Shown here: positions 11,931 through 32,178 of the stretch, in pieces
Layout of the letters: every line of letters starts with the position of its first letter
How positions within the stretch are numbered: the first letter of the stretch is position 1
NCBI GenBank assembly: GCA_019059635.1
Contig: JAGVRJ010000013.1
Coordinates: 310,001-374,000, forward strand
Direction of reading: 5' to 3'
DNA: 64,000 bases
Origin: Proales similis
Taxonomy: Eukaryota; Rotifera; Eurotatoria; Ploima; Proalidae
Made by a program: the position numbers and the translations under genes
The notes under the pieces: model-generated
The model's database searches: none
What the model was told of the DNA's origin: nothing
The model's input: the letters and a program-made list of their open reading frames with translations, nothing else

Positions 11931-14202
11931 TCACTTCAAGACAGTTGTCTTGTAGACGAGTGGTCGATTAACTTCGAACGGGTCTATGCTAACTGTGGTG
12001 CTCTCGCCTCTAGAGCCGGCCCCTCGGCTCTCCGAGTCCGAGTCGAGCGATTTGTACAGACGGCTGTCCAACAAGTGAGCCGGCGAGGACGAGTTGGATC
12101 GGTATCTGCTTGTCTGGCGTCGACCGCTTTGATTGTCCGAGTCGACCAGGAGCGATATCTCGTTCTGCAGCATGTTCTGAAGTTCGCTCAAGATGTTCTG
12201 GTTCTTGAAGTTGAATGATTGCCGGTGGTACTCGGGCGGCGCCGGGTCTGCCGGCAGTTCGTGGCGCAGGATCACTGGCGAACGACTGGTCAGACAGCTT
12301 GAACTGCTTTCGACCACCTCGCGTTGATTCTCGTCGTACTCCTCGATCGGCCGCTCGCCCATCTCTTCGTACAGAATGACTGGCACGCCTTTGGTTATGT
12401 AAGCTGAGGTTGAACTTGCGCTGCTCGCGCCGCCGCCGCCTGATTTCTCTTTACCGAACGAACTCAATTGACTCGAATTGGTGCTCGAGCTGACGTTGCC
12501 AGCGGCAAGTTTTCCCTCTCTTCGCTTATTCTGCCGATACATTTGAATCATGCAGACGACAACCACGCCCATGACGAGCAAAGCGATCAAGATCACAACG
12601 GGCACTAGAACAGCCAGAAAGCGGTCCTCCTGATTGGCAGAGAACCAGTCGAGCCAGGAGCGCCAGTTGAAATGCTCAATCAGCTTGGTGGTCAGCTCCG
12701 AGCGGCCTGAAGACTGATTCGAAGAGTCCTGGCCGCGGAAATAAATCACCTTGTCGAGATCGATCCTGTTCGGGTTTGAATCGAGCGTCAGATTTCGTCG
12801 CTCTTCTTCCTGCTCGACGTCATAGTAATCGTACAAGTTCATGTAGACGCCCTCTTGGTCAAGTGGCTGAAAGAACACCTCTTCGGTGAGATTTTTGATG
12901 AAATTCAGTTCGACGCCTCCACCAGCACTACTGCCTTGGCCACCGCTGCTGCTCGGCTTGCTTAATTGATTCAAATCGCACAACTCGAGCAGCTTCACCT
13001 TTTCCAGGTCGCTGCCTGCTCTAACACGTTGATGCTGCGGCCGGGGTGCCTGCTCTAGCACTGCGCTCGAGTTAGATGGCGAGTGTGTTTGTATAATTCG
13101 CACGAGACTAAGTGAGAAGCCCGACTCGTGCTTGCGCTTTAAATTAGCAAAGAAATGGCCGCATTCGCTCGCATATTTATCCAGCAGGCGCCAAGCATCT
13201 GATCGACCCCGATTCGATTGATAGGCGTTCTGTAGTTCTAATAGTGCAACGCTGCTCAACGATATCAAGACCCGGTCGAACTTTGGCCTAAATTGACGAC
13301 CGTTCTCGCCCACGAAATGTGGCTCGTTCGGGTCGTAATAATAGTAATTGTAATAGTACGCATCGTAGTAGTCGTCAGATTGTTGCTCTTTGATGTTGTT
13401 GTTGCTGGTGAGCATTTCGATCCAGTTCAGCTTTAGCTCGCCAGGCTCCATGGACAGTTGTCGGCTGATTCGCTTGATGAGCTCGACGCGGATTCGTGAG
13501 GAGTTGGGCGACTGCTCGTTTAGCATCTCAATCAGGCGGTCGCCTTTCTCGTCCGACTGGTCGCGTTTAACTCGAAAGCTATAAATGAACTGATGATAGA
13601 TTTGGGGCAGTGCCGGCTTCTCAGACGCTGCTTGCTTGTGCACAGCCGTCTGCAGAGTCGATGTGGTGATCAGCGACAAGTGGTCGAAACTCGAATAAGA
13701 CGCTTGCATCGACACACCTTCGACCGTGCCGGACGCGTTGTTGTAGAACAGAAAGCTGGATGATGTCGATTGTCCGTCACTAGTCGACCTTCATGTTTAC
13801 TCAATAAAATCGAATCAAAAAGCAAACTACAACGCACCCGCTGCTCGCTGGCGAAGCGATTCGCTCCCACAGTGGCACATAGGTCTCGTTTAGATCGTCT
13901 CTGGCAATTCGAACAAACTTGATGGGCCGCATTAAAAAAAGCAAAATTAGCTCAAATGCCGCCTTGGTTTGGGCAGAATAAGAATAAAACAAACTCGTTA
14001 ACCAACCATGCCATTTTCAATCTCAACCACGTTAGAATAGAATCGAAGAGCGTTCAACTGTGTTAGAGAAGCAAATGATAAGCCAGATGGAGAATTAGTA
14101 AGACTCTTCAGTCAAGAAGGAACAAGCAGCTCAATTGAATACCTGTTCTGTATGGGGCGCCAATGAGGCAACAAGAATGGCACAGAGCGTGAAGCGATGC
14201 AT
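11931..14202 (-). CDS. DAG1: Dystroglycan, short form without mucin region
   Basis: Dystroglycan links extracellular laminin to dystrophin. Four exons join in phase: 14202-14143 (signal peptide starting MHRFTLCAILVAS), 14057-14007, 13917-13838 and 13755-11931, giving 671 aa. The N-terminal part reads like the cadherin-like domain (FVRIARDDLNETYVPLWERI, then NNASGTVEGVSMQ). A central region matches the beta-subunit ectodomain. One transmembrane helix follows (LAVLVPVVILIALLVMG), with a basic stop (RQNKRREGKL). The tail has KGVPVILYEEM, close to vertebrate KGVPIIFADEL, then SPVILRHELPADPAPPEYHR, close to PLILQEEK-PPPEYP. The long mucin-like stretch and first cadherin/Ig-like unit of vertebrate alpha-dystroglycan are absent. 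The protein ends YKTTVLK rather than with the PPPY dystrophin-binding motif. Confidence 0.87.
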
Positions 14203-17200
14203 TTTCTAGACCATATTTCTTCTAAAGCGAGCAAACAAGTTGCAATAAAGCGAGATTTAGATCCTCTATTGCTTATCGTCTAGTTTATCAGTGCGCCTGA
14301 AATTAGTAGATCGAGGCCTGGCTGGCAGGCAAGCAGCAGAGTTGCGGGCCGGCCGCGTGTTGCCAATCTCGTCCGAGCAAACTGACCCAAATAGAGTGGC
14401 CATAAAACTCAAATAAAGAAGAAAGCGAACGAAAGTACCAAGATGATGATGATGCGATTAATTCTGTTCTCGTTTCAACTCAACACTTGACTGGCCACTG
14501 TGGCGCGCGGGCGCCACTCTACTCGCCATTTATCTTAATCTAATTTACCTAGCCAACTGATTAATCACTTCGACCGGGCCATGTTTGCTGCGAAGTTCAA
14601 CTGTCTGCCGGCTCATCTGCACCGGCAACAGTTTGCGGTATGCATGCGAGCTAACCGAGTAGTCGACCGACATTCGAGCGTTCTTGAGGCCTCTTTTTTA
14701 AATGCGAAAGGCAATTTGGCTGCGCGAGCGTGCTCCGAAATAAGAAGCTTCGGCTTCTAATTTGACGACGAGGCGTTGCTTAATTTGGTAAACTGTTGTC
14801 GGACGAATGCCTTCAACTCGAGCGCCTCATCTTCATCATCATCATGGTGAGTCGTCATCACCCGATTGCGGTCGTGCAGTTGCGACCGCAATTACAACTT
14901 GCACCGCGCCATCAAAACAATCATGCAGCAAATTTAGAAACACTATAAATACGTGTTTGGCTTTCAAATGAGCGCGATAGGCGTGCGCCAGAAACCGTCC
15001 AAAAGACACGCGCCTACACTGGCCCTGATTGCAGACTCGTCGAGCGACGAAATTTGAGTTAAAAGCTGAGGCCGCCAGAAGACGAAGCGAGTCGAGGTAA
15101 AGACGACAATAGGCTGCTGGTGAAAGCCCAGAACAGGCTGCGTCGCTTAAATTCACTTGAATGAGTGCGCCGGCGTCTGAGCCTCCCACTGGTGGTGTCA
15201 AAGCTGCTGCTGCTGCTCTTGATGATGATGCCGATGCGGTCGAACAATTGCAAATCAGTTCGAATTGATTTAATTGACAAGCTGCTTGAAATTTGAAACC
15301 ATTGATTATGTCCGGTCGGACGTACGAGAAGTGCATGATTGGAGAGAAGAAATTGAAACCGGCGCGGAAGAGCGGCCGAGCCGACAGACAGACAGACTCA
15401 CCGATCAAGCGGTCCAGCAAGCTGGCGGCCTGCAGCGGTGTTGGCCTACGCGCTTGAAGCGGAGGTCAAAGATAGAACGCGCCCGCACGCGTCGATATTT
15501 ACAAGCCGATCGAGCAGCAGCTGGACGGCAAAACACATTTCATTCTGAAGTGCGCTCAGATTGAACACGAGCGAGCAGAGGCGATCGGTGAGCGAGTGTG
15601 TCTGTGAGTTGGAGCTTTTTATCAAATAACTAGGAGTAGAGCAAGCGGCTGAATAAATAAACAGTGCGGCCCCTCGGCATGTAATAATCGACTCTGGCAA
15701 AACGATCCATAAATCAAATCGCAGCAATTAGCCAAGAGCCGGCCTCAACAAAGCCACAGCTATTAAACGCCCTGAACTCTCTCGCTCTCTCTCTCTCTGT
15801 TCGTCTCTCTCTCTCTCTCTCTTTGCCTCTCTGCATTGACATTTGGTCCGTGCGTAATCCGATTTAATGCTTTATTTATATCGGATGCCACTAGAACGAG
15901 CTCTGACGCATCATCGTGCAATTGTTTTGCCGTTTGCCGCGTCCGAAAGGCGCAACTGCGAGCACTTAATGCGTCTGGTGGCCGTCGTCGTCTATTCGTA
16001 ATGTGTTGAACATTTAGAGAATGAGCGAGACCAGCGCCGCCCTAATTCGAGTGGCGAATTAGAATGGGCCACCAAGTGGGCATGCCGAAATTGCAACCAT
16101 TTGTAACCTTTCTGAATAGGTTCAAGTCAATCGAGCAAAATAGCAATGGAAATAACAACAAATAAAGAAGAGCGACCGTGTCCCTTTCCTTCCTAAATCA
16201 GCGATGAAACGCTTCATTTGTGTCGGCTGATGCCGCTTTCACTGCCGCAGCTGTGCGCCTCAAATTGGGCTTGCACACACACACACAAGCCGTGGACTCG
16301 TTGTCGGCCGGCGTTCGCACGCTTGTCTGCGTTTGCGTTTAAATTCTAATCATGGCTCTCTCGTCATCGTTTGGTTCGTGTTAGGATCATCATCATCATC
16401 ATCATGCATTTGAATGGGGCGAGCGTGGCGTGCAAATTGCAAATTGACGACCTCTATTCGTCGCAGACATCGCAAAATCAATTTCTATCGTATTCCAAAG
16501 CGAGCGAGAGTAAACGTGTTGTTCGTTTGCTTTCTGCTCCTCATTAACTTGAGTGTTTATCCATTAAGAAAAAAAGGCTAGAAAACAAACAAATGAGCTC
16601 AAGAAGGAGGCAGCAGCAGCAGCGGAACGAATAAACGCTGATTGAAACAAGAAGCGTCAGCCTTGGTTTCAATAAAAAATCTGCCAACCATCTCACGCCG
16701 AGCATATTTGGACGAATTTGGAACGAGTCAACGATCAAGTTTTGCTGCCAACTCCAGCAGGCGCGCCAAGGCGATGAAAATAAGGAAAGCGAGAAAGTGA
16801 CGAGTGGGGGCGACAAGAAGTGATCGAACTTAATTCGCGACGACAAATTAATTCGCCCAAGCCACTCTTAGCTTCCTGCCCCTGAGACCTATCGATCTGG
16901 CTTATTGCATTAGACAGGAACTGTTCTCAATTCGCAAGCTCTCATCCAGATCTGTGTTGAAGTAGAGCCCGGTCGATTAGCCCTTTCGAGTGGTCATCGA
17001 TAAGAGATTTTATGCAAGCGGCCGCCTGCAATTTGTATGTGCCCGAGAAGAAATTAGACTTGAAGATGGCGTTTCCGCCGTTCGCGGTTCAGATTTCGTC
17101 GCCTGATATCCCGGCCAACTGTTCAGAGGCGTTTAGGGGCCGGCAAACTAGAACTGCTCGACTAGAAGGCTTATTATTCTAGTTCACGAAGCGCTCGCAG

Positions 17201-17579
17201 CCGATTAGCAGCGATTGCCGGGCATGAGTCACTTTCAATCTGTGTCTAGTATAGGATTGTGTTTATTCACAAACACGCCGCCTCGCATTGTTCGGCTCGT
17301 TTTGCGTTTTTAATTCAGCACGAATTTGTTGATTCGCAAATTAAGATTTAAATTCAGACACCGGGCATTCGTGTTTCAAGAGTTCATTCAAAGATGCTTC
17401 TAGATCGTGCCATTCTGACGAGCTCCACGGCAAATAAAACTAAAACATTGTGCTGACTATTTCACGACAGATAGGGACCCCTCACCAAATTGCTTGGTGG
17501 CCTGCCGCGCCCTCTGTACCTGAATCGAGCCGTTTCTTTTAGTCAGTTTGTCGAATGATCATTCTAGAGCAAGTTGCAC
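14203..17579. other. 3.4-kb gene-free region upstream of dystroglycan
   Basis: The longest stretch without a supported gene. Open frames here, including one of about 190 codons on the minus strand at 14842-15420, lack family similarity or splice continuity. It holds a (CT)n tract at about 15778-15825, a short (CA)n run at about 16273, a (CAT)n run at about 16386-16405, and many AT-rich homeodomain-like taat/atta motifs. It lies between the dystroglycan 5' end and the virilizer 3' end, both on the minus strand, so it could hold dystroglycan enhancers or a non-coding transcript. Confidence 0.45.
15778..15830. repeat. (CT)n microsatellite
   Basis: Imperfect run of ct/tc dinucleotides interrupted by a gttcg spacer; seen directly. 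Confidence 0.9.
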
Positions 17580-20500
17580 TTACGGTATAGCGCCGCGGCC
17601 TTGACCTCTCATATAAGCCGCAGTTTGCTGCTGTTGCTGCTGACTTGGCTGATACATTTGAGTCATCATAACTGGAATGTTGGAATTTTGAATTTGATTC
17701 AATCCGCCACTGCCTGGTGCGCCCATTTGCATTAGAGGCGGATAATTGGCACTCAGCAGGGGCGACATGCTCTCGCCCTGGTCTTCTTCCATAACAAAAC
17801 TTGCCGCTGTTGGATTGAGTTGACTGAAGCAACCAAAAGTGGTTCAAAAGCTCGACGCGAAATGGCACAAGTCTAATTACCTGGCATAGCGGCCCATCAT
17901 TGCTGGCATTGGGAAAAAGCTGGCCGACGATGGGACAAAGTTCTGGTGACCTCGCATTTGACCGAGAGCAGACGGCGCCGAAATAGAGCCAGAAAAAGGC
18001 GCGTTTTTACTTGACTCGAGCTCGTTGGCTGACGTCTCTGGTGCTGTGGGCCGCTTCGAGTCACTTGAGCTCTCCGACTCGACCAGGCCATTAGTGTCGG
18101 CACTCAGAGAAATTAAATTTCCGTTCGAGTTGTTTTGCACGCTTTCAAGCCGATTGAAGTCGTCTACGTGCAGCGAGGGCGGCCGACTTGTGTTCGGCGG
18201 CCTCGTTCTGAACGGATCGTGTCGAGCAGAGTTTGTGCTCGACGTGTTCAGCTGCATCTGACTGAGACGGCTGCCTGAGCCGGAGTGGCCTCCTCTCATC
18301 GGCGCCTTGTATCTCACTCCTGAACGGATATCGATTATCTCGCGGCTCATAATTTTCTCCAATTCCAATTCGCCGCTTGGATCGCTGCAATTTGAAGCCA
18401 ACTGCATCTGTGTTTGCTGCTGTTGTTGCTGAAACTGCTCATAATTGTTTTTCAATTGGTTCCAAAGCTCTTTGTTCTCAATTAAATTCTGAACCGAATC
18501 GAGTCGACGGCAGGTAAATGCTTCTCTCAAATCCAGCTGGCAATCGTCGCTGTTTATCTCGTCGGACTCGGCGTCAAAATGAGTCCAAGGTCGCCATTGC
18601 GCTTCATAAGCGTCCACTTGACTGGGTGGCTGGCAGCCGGCAAAAACCTTTCGATTATTAAAGATGTCGAGCATTTCAGTCTGGTCGGAGAGGAGGTCAA
18701 CTCTCTTTTGGCATACGAGGCCATAGGACGCCATGAGATCATGAATTGGACTCCAAGCTTGATTTGGACTGTCCAGCTCAGTTAAGAATTGAATGAGACT
18801 TTTCGATTGGCTGCGGCAGAACTTGAGCTTCTGGCTTAGCTCGGCGCTGTCTTGCTTGTTTATGCGCACTGAGTCCATCAGCTTGTCCAGATTGATGAGG
18901 CCATGCTGGCTGCTTGATATGGCCGTGTTGGACGTGCTGATCGTGTCTATGAGCAGATCGTCCGTGCTCTCAATTGACCACTGCAGCAGCTCTCGTAGTT
19001 TGCTCCGCTCGCCGTTTGAGCTCAGCTTCTGTCGCAGCAGATTCAGATAAATGTAAAATTTCGCCAACAAATCTACACGTTGGTAAATGTCAAACTCGTC
19101 GCTGGACACCTGCTCGCTTATGAACGAAAATATCGAGTTTGAAGACTTTAAATGCAGCCTGGCGATCACACTGCAGTCAGCTAAAGACTGCATCAGGATT
19201 ATAAGGGCAGACAGAGCCAGTTCGCTCGACATCGAGCTCGAGCACTTGTTCGAGTGAAGATGATCGACCAAGGTTTTGACGCTCAACTCTCCCAGGCTCA
19301 CTCCGATCTCGTGCTTCAAGTCTTGGCCGAGCAGAGCAATGGCTCCTTTTGAAATGGCCAATATGAGACAAAAGACACCTTCCTGAAGCAGCTGCTCACT
19401 CTTGCTCAGCTTTGACTTGCCGCTGTTCAGGTCTAGCTGGTTGCAATACTCAATAAAGCCGAACAGAAAGCGGCGCGGATCTTGCTTGGCTAGCTCGGCC
19501 TCGCTGTGGGCGATCAGATGCGCAAATCTGACCATCAGCGTACGGCCGTGATTCAAATCACATTCCAAGACGCCGGCCAGCGTTCGAATGAGTCTCGATG
19601 CCGAGTAGATCAGACTTGATTTGAACAAGACTTTGTCGTCCTTGGCTGCATCAGCGTTTGATGAAAGGCCTATGGTGCCGTGTGCAGCTTGCTCGCCTGG
19701 CTGCTGAGTGAGCGCTTGCTCGTTACCGGGCCCTTCCTTTAGCTGCTCGATTTCGTCGAATAGCGCTTTAGAGTCGTAAATCGACTCTTCGCCCAGATCA
19801 TCGAACAGCTCGCAGTCTTTCTCTCCGAGCGCTTCGTTGTAGTCAATCTTGATCAGATCGGAGCCCAATTTTATCGAGTCGAGCAGCTCGTTGCCGTAGT
19901 CCGTAAAAGCTTTGAGTACCAGGTCGCTCAAGCTGGCGGACAAGTCGCCGATTTGAACGCACAGACGAATAAACTCTTTGTTGACAGTCGAGTGGGTCGA
20001 CGTAAGGCTGAGAGTGCGCAGTAGACTGACAAAAGCAGACCGCTGTTGATCTTGGCTGCTCAGAAACAAGCTGAGAGTGTTCATCTTGGGATCGGCGAAT
20101 AGAGACTTGAGACATGAGGAGAAGGCATTTCTCTCACTTCTCAGCAGCTCGGTCTCATCGGCTTTGGCCTCTTCTTGGCCGACTGGTATTGGCAGCGGAG
20201 TTGGCAGGCAGCCTTTGATTAATCTCACTCCGAATTTGAAGTTGAACGGCTGCTCGACAGTGTAGCGCGCCAATTGAGTGAAAAAGCCACAGAGCAGATT
20301 GGGCTTGGCCTGGCCGCGCTCAGCTTTGCCCAAATAGGCGACAAATATCTCTTTGAGCTGCTCACAAATATGCTGAGCTTGAGTGCTTGCTCTCGAGCCG
20401 TCAGGGACTTGACTTTTGCTGACTAAATGGCAAAAGAGGCCGTAAAAGCGAAATAGAATTGAGATGCCACTCAGGTCTTGGAATTTGTGGCGACGAGCTG

Positions 20501-23500
20501 CAATCAGATTGACAAGCTGAAGGTAGATTAGCTCGAGCGATGGCTCCACAAGGTTCAAGAGCGATTCAAGTTGACTAGATTCGAATCGAAATTGACTGGC
20601 ACACATGTACGAGTAGAACGACATGTAGTCGTTGAGTTTGCTTATGAAATTGAGCTGCATCTGCATTAGATTGCGATTTATCAAGAAGCCCATGTAGAGC
20701 TTTTGATTAAACTGCTTGTTCAGACTTGGCCCGCTGGCAGCAAACAAATTGGCCAACACACGCATCTGAGTGACGTGCGAGTTGAGAAAATTGATTTTCA
20801 ACGCATTGAGCTGAGCGTTCGCGGCCAATTGAGTGTTTGTGCACATGAACTGCTTGAGGAAGAACATGCTCAGGCTTTTGTCTATGCAAAGCCTGAACGA
20901 GTCGAGCAGATTGGCAACGAATCCGGCCCGTTGGAAGTAGGAGACGTTGGCCGCCATCTGGAATAGCGTGGCCGCTTCGGGCGTGTCTGCACCGGCCGCG
21001 ATAATCGGCTCTACGTAGAGCCGGATAGAAGTGATCTTTTCGATCAGCACAAAGTAAGATTTGTTCGATTCGAGCGACAGCTTGAGACTGGTGATTATGA
21101 GCCGATTGATCACCACGTTTATGATTTTGCTCAGCCGCTTGAGCTGGACTGGCTCACTCGGCGGCACGGACCATCTCTTGTTCAGGCGGCAAATGTTGAA
21201 TATGATGTCGACGAGGGCGTTCAGTGCGAGCACTCTGATCTCCGCGCCAGTGACTTGGCCCTCAGGCTCTTCTGGCTCTTCGATAATCAGCTCGAACCAG
21301 TCGAGTAGATTGGCAAAGTACTTGTTGCTCATGTTACCGTCCGGCCAGGTAATCAACTTGAGTAGACCATTCGACAGCGCCTGTTGTTCGTCGTTCAGGT
21401 CGATCGCGATCTCTTGAAGCACATCGACGCCTTCGAATAGATCGCCGTCACAATTCAGTAGACTGTCGAATTTGAAGGCTGCTTGCACCAGAGCTTCCAG
21501 GTCTTTGACATGACTCGACTCGGGCGCCACGATTCTGAACAGGACTCGAGTGAAAGCGTCCTCACGCATCAGAAAGCGGACGCCTGCCTCGCTGAAGCCA
21601 GTCTCTGGACACAAGTCGAACAGTCGAGCTAGAAAGCGTTCGATTCCTTCGGCGCTTGGAACTCGGTCGCTCTTTTGTGTTTTACTCAACGACCAGGTGA
21701 GAAGCAAATAGCTGAAAAATCGAGTCGAACTGAACAGGTCGAGCAGCTGCTCGTGACGCTTTGCATGGCTGGCCATTTCCATCAGAGGCAACTGGTCGAA
21801 CAGATTCTGAAACGGAGCTCGTTCGAACTGGCCTTGGAATAAGAGCTGCTGCTCGTCGTCGCCTTCAATCTGCTGGTCTGCCTTAGCCGAGTTGAGTAGA
21901 CTCCAGTTGAGGCAGGATTGCTCGGTGAGGCCAACTATGGAGTCGAAAGTTTCCTGTAGATCTACACTCGAGTCCGGCTCATTCATCAGTTGGCCGGTTT
22001 TATCGACAAACTCGATCAAGTTCTGGAAGAGCTTCACTTGTCGTAATATTTCGCTCATGCATCTGGCCAGACGCGAGCCGCATTGCACCTCGCTGATGTA
22101 AATGTCGATGAGGCGCGTGTAGGCGTTTGGCTCGCCCGTCTCAATAAATGCTCTGAGACCGCGCTCGGTCATCAGACTGTTGTAAATGGAGCCGAGGCAC
22201 TTGAGTCGAATTGATTCGCATGCGATCGCTTCGTACGCGTCCATCAAGTGCGTCTGGATTCTGTGTGCGCCAAGAAGTGTTTGAATGCGTTTCGCTTCAC
22301 CGTGCACCAGAAGCAAGTCAACAAACTTGATTGCCAGCTTCAGCTTGCGTAGTCGAATGAAATCGTTATTGGCTGCTGCCGACGGTCGGCTGTCGATGCT
22401 CTCGAGCAGAAAGACGCACAGCTGCTCGAACAGACAGTCATTCTGCGCAACGCAATCAAACACTTCACAGGCTTTTAAATTTGATTTATTTAAATAACCG
22501 CTGAGCAGTTCATGCAGATAGTCCAAGTCGGCGGCGTCCAGATCGTGTCTGCTTTCAAACACTTTGCGCAGACTCTGATCCTTATCGCCCAGTATCAGCT
22601 CAATAGAGGTCTCTGATTTACCCTCAGTCTTGTTCGTTTTGTTCGAGTGCGCCACGTCACTCGACTCGGCCTCTACTTTGCTGCCGATTTCATCTATTCG
22701 CTTTTGTTCCAGTTCTACAACCAGCTCTCGTTCGAATTTTACCTCGTCCAGTTGTGAGAAGAGTTTGACTAGAAACGAGTTGTTTTTATAATCATTCGCT
22801 CGGCAACTTTCCTCCTCTTCTGCTTCTTCGTCTAATTCGGTTTGAATGAGCGGCTCGCACTCGCCGCTTGAATATGTTCTGGCCGGAGTGCTCGACTCGA
22901 TCGGCGAGCTCTTCTCCTGGTATGATTCTTGCGATTTGAGCCGCTTGAGGAGACGAGGCGGCAAGTGCTGGGCTCGGGGATGGTTCGCACTCAGCGGCAT
23001 TTGCGACCTCACCCCTCTCTCGCTGAGCTCGCGGTTTTGATATCCAACGGACGCATTTTGATTGGACAACGTGTGTTGTTGTTGGCTCGGTGCATAGAAT
23101 TCGCTCGCATATGATGAGCTTGTTCTATGTACAGCGCTTTGACTCGGCGCTCGATTTGCGCTTTGGTCGACTCGAGCAAGCTTCGTCCTCGAGCCGATAA
23201 GGGCAATTGAAATCGACTGGTAGTATCCAACAATGACTAGCCAGTTGATCGGCACCTAAATTCGACTCGTCAACGATCGACCAAGTGGAATGCGATCAAA
23301 GGTGCGGGGATTACGTTGAGAGTCTTGGTGACCAGACTCTTGAGATCGGGCTTTTGCTCGTCGTCGTGGTACACAAGACTAAATGAATGAAACGTTCAAG
23401 TTCTACTCTCGTTCTCGTGCTCATTCGAACATTTGCAAGAGTCTGCTCACCTGGCAATGCGATCCATTCTGGCTGGCTGCGGCTCATCGCTGCCCTTGCT

Positions 23501-23827
23501 CAGATTGTAGGCGTAAAAGTCGAGTTTGAACTTGCTCGGATACGTTCGACTTGACGAATGGCGCAATTAGTCGAGTTCAAGCCGAGGCGCCGATTCGACT
23601 TGGCTCATGCTTACCCGATGTGAACACTGCCATTGCAGAGTGGCACGCCGCAATTGCGCGGAATGATGCGAATCTCCTCGATCGACACCGGATGATTAAA
23701 TTTCACATGATCCCAATGTACATCCTTTGCGATCGCCATTCAGGCAAATTTGACGCAGAATTGGAAGCGAACCGCCTACCACTGTGGTGTGGTGAATATC
23801 ATCCAAGAATAGGATCTCTTGGCTCAT
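17580..23827 (-). CDS. VIRMA: Protein virilizer homolog (VIRMA/KIAA1429)
   Basis: VIRMA is the scaffold of the nuclear m6A mRNA methyltransferase complex. It positions METTL3/METTL14 with WTAP, HAKAI and ZC3H13. Six exons join in phase to 1979 aa: 23827-23780, 23724-23615, 23549-23451, 23378-23315, 23255-17881 and 17823-17580. The N-terminus gives the VIR_N domain: EILFLDDIHHT, then VKFNHPVSIEEIRIIPRN, then YPSKFKLDFYAYNLSK, then NWLVIVGYYQSISIALIG. The middle is a long helical-repeat region with no membrane segments. Near the C-terminus is the diagnostic DPFRTRPPNTSRPPSLHVDDF, almost identical to the animal consensus. The last exon encodes a Gln-rich stretch and ends GQGRGAIP. The main exon is 5375 nt, unusual beside the small exons of its neighbours. 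VIRMA identity is very secure at both ends. Confidence 0.93.
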
Positions 23828-24414
23828 GGCAGTGGTAATCTGCCCCCGCTCGCTATTCTACTGCTGCTGCTGCTGCTGCTAGGGACGATCGACGAGCGCT
23901 TCAAAAACAAGCGCGATTCAACACGTTAATAAATATTAGAAATAAGCGCAGGTCGAATGCTTCATTTGAAAACGACGAATAATAATTTTTAATGCTAATG
24001 CCTGACAATGCGAAGCGCGTGCTGCGCAGTCCTTGAACATGTTGCCGCTCTATCCCAAAAAGTGAACGCTCACTCGTTCGCTTGATCTTCTCAACTCTGA
24101 CTTGTTTGTTGAATGCAAACAATCGCTGCTATTTCTAACTTCAAACGAACGCTATTGACCGTCGATCAAGCAAACGATCCAAATCCAAACAATGCAGCAA
24201 TTTCGACCATTTATTTGAAAATTTCCTCTTTGATTCAAAAGCTAATAACGATTTGTTGAGAGTAGCAGCATTCATTCGAGAAGCATTCATTGGTGAAGCA
24301 TTCATTCGAGAAGCATTCTAAACGAATCGAACGTTCATTTTGAATTTCTCGCTCATCTTGACTCCAATAGTTCGTATCCACAAGCTCTGTGTGTGTGTGT
24401 GAGTTGCAAAGAGA
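23828..24414. other. Intergenic: virilizer promoter side and glucosidase 3' side
   Basis: No gene seen. A (CTG)n-type run lies at about 23860-23880 next to the virilizer start, and a (TG)n run at about 24388-24402. Confidence 0.5.
24267..24318. repeat. 15-bp tandem repeat, about 3.5 copies
   Basis: The unit agcattcattcgaga occurs three times in a row with a few changes in the middle copy (agcattcattggtga), plus a partial fourth copy. No coding frame. Confidence 0.85.
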
Positions 24415-31301
<6,887 letters not shown>

Positions 31302-32178
31302 TTTTCTTCGAAAAAAAAATGAACTTGTTTTGACTTTTCCACAAGCCTCTGTGATTAAATCTTTGCGGCGACCCGCGCTATCTTGCCAAACAGATTATTA
31401 ACTAATGTCGCAAGGCGTGCGCTTATGTCACTAAGTGTTGATAAAGTTGCTTTGCTGGTTACGTAGCATTTTCTCCCTTTAATACCACTCAAGCCAGCAA
31501 CTCGTTGCCTCGTGAACTTTATCTTCTAGAGCGGCCTTGTTAAATATTGACTTGACATGTTGAAGCACAACATACTCGCCAGGGTCTGTTTCTGTTCTTG
31601 GCAAACTTGCAATTTTATTTCGCATTTTATCTCTTCAGTTTTAATTACTTTGGAAGGAAAAAACAATTGCGAGCCGTGATCGGTGAGATTTGAATAAATT
31701 TATCTTTGGAGTTGATTTAAATTGAACAAGATAAACAGATTCGGTCAAGTGAAGATAGAAAAGAGAGAGAAAATAGCGACAAGGAGGGCGGCAAAGCGGT
31801 TAGTGGGCGGGTTGTTGGAGGAGTGCGCGCGCGCACACACAGTAAAACACAAAGACTGATCTCAAAGTAGAGAGCGCGTTCCTCAACCGTATTGCCTTGA
31901 CTCGTGTTGCAAGCGTTTTTTGATTCTAAACTTATGCTCGCAAGTGGCCAAGCAAGCCGCCGCCGGCTTAGAGTAAAGCACTTACGCATGCATGCATATG
32001 GCTCAGATTGTCGCACGTTCCGACCACTGATCGATCCATACGGCCATCTGCGACTTGAACGCCGCTTTTCAACTTCGTTGGTCGTTTTTTCTGGCCAAAA
32101 TGAGACAGTTCATGGCCACATTGGAATTGAGTTGCATATTTGCAAACTAAGTCCGAGCTTGTCTTTTATTATTCAGAT
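31302..32178. promoter_or_regulatory. Divergent intergenic region between glucosidase and RPL23A
   Basis: No gene seen in 877 bp. The two flanking genes are transcribed away from each other, so both promoters should lie here. It contains a run of alternating gcgcgcgcacacac at about 31827-31840. I see no clear TATA box for either gene. Confidence 0.45.

Noticed and set aside
14842..15420. Open frame of 192 codons on the minus strand upstream of dystroglycan
   Set aside because: Composition is low-complexity (Ala/Ser runs), an overlapping frame of similar quality exists, and there is no family motif or splice continuity.
31827..31840. Alternating gcgcgcacacac tract as an origin or Z-DNA element
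   Set aside because: Short purine-pyrimidine alternation is common; nothing else supports a function.
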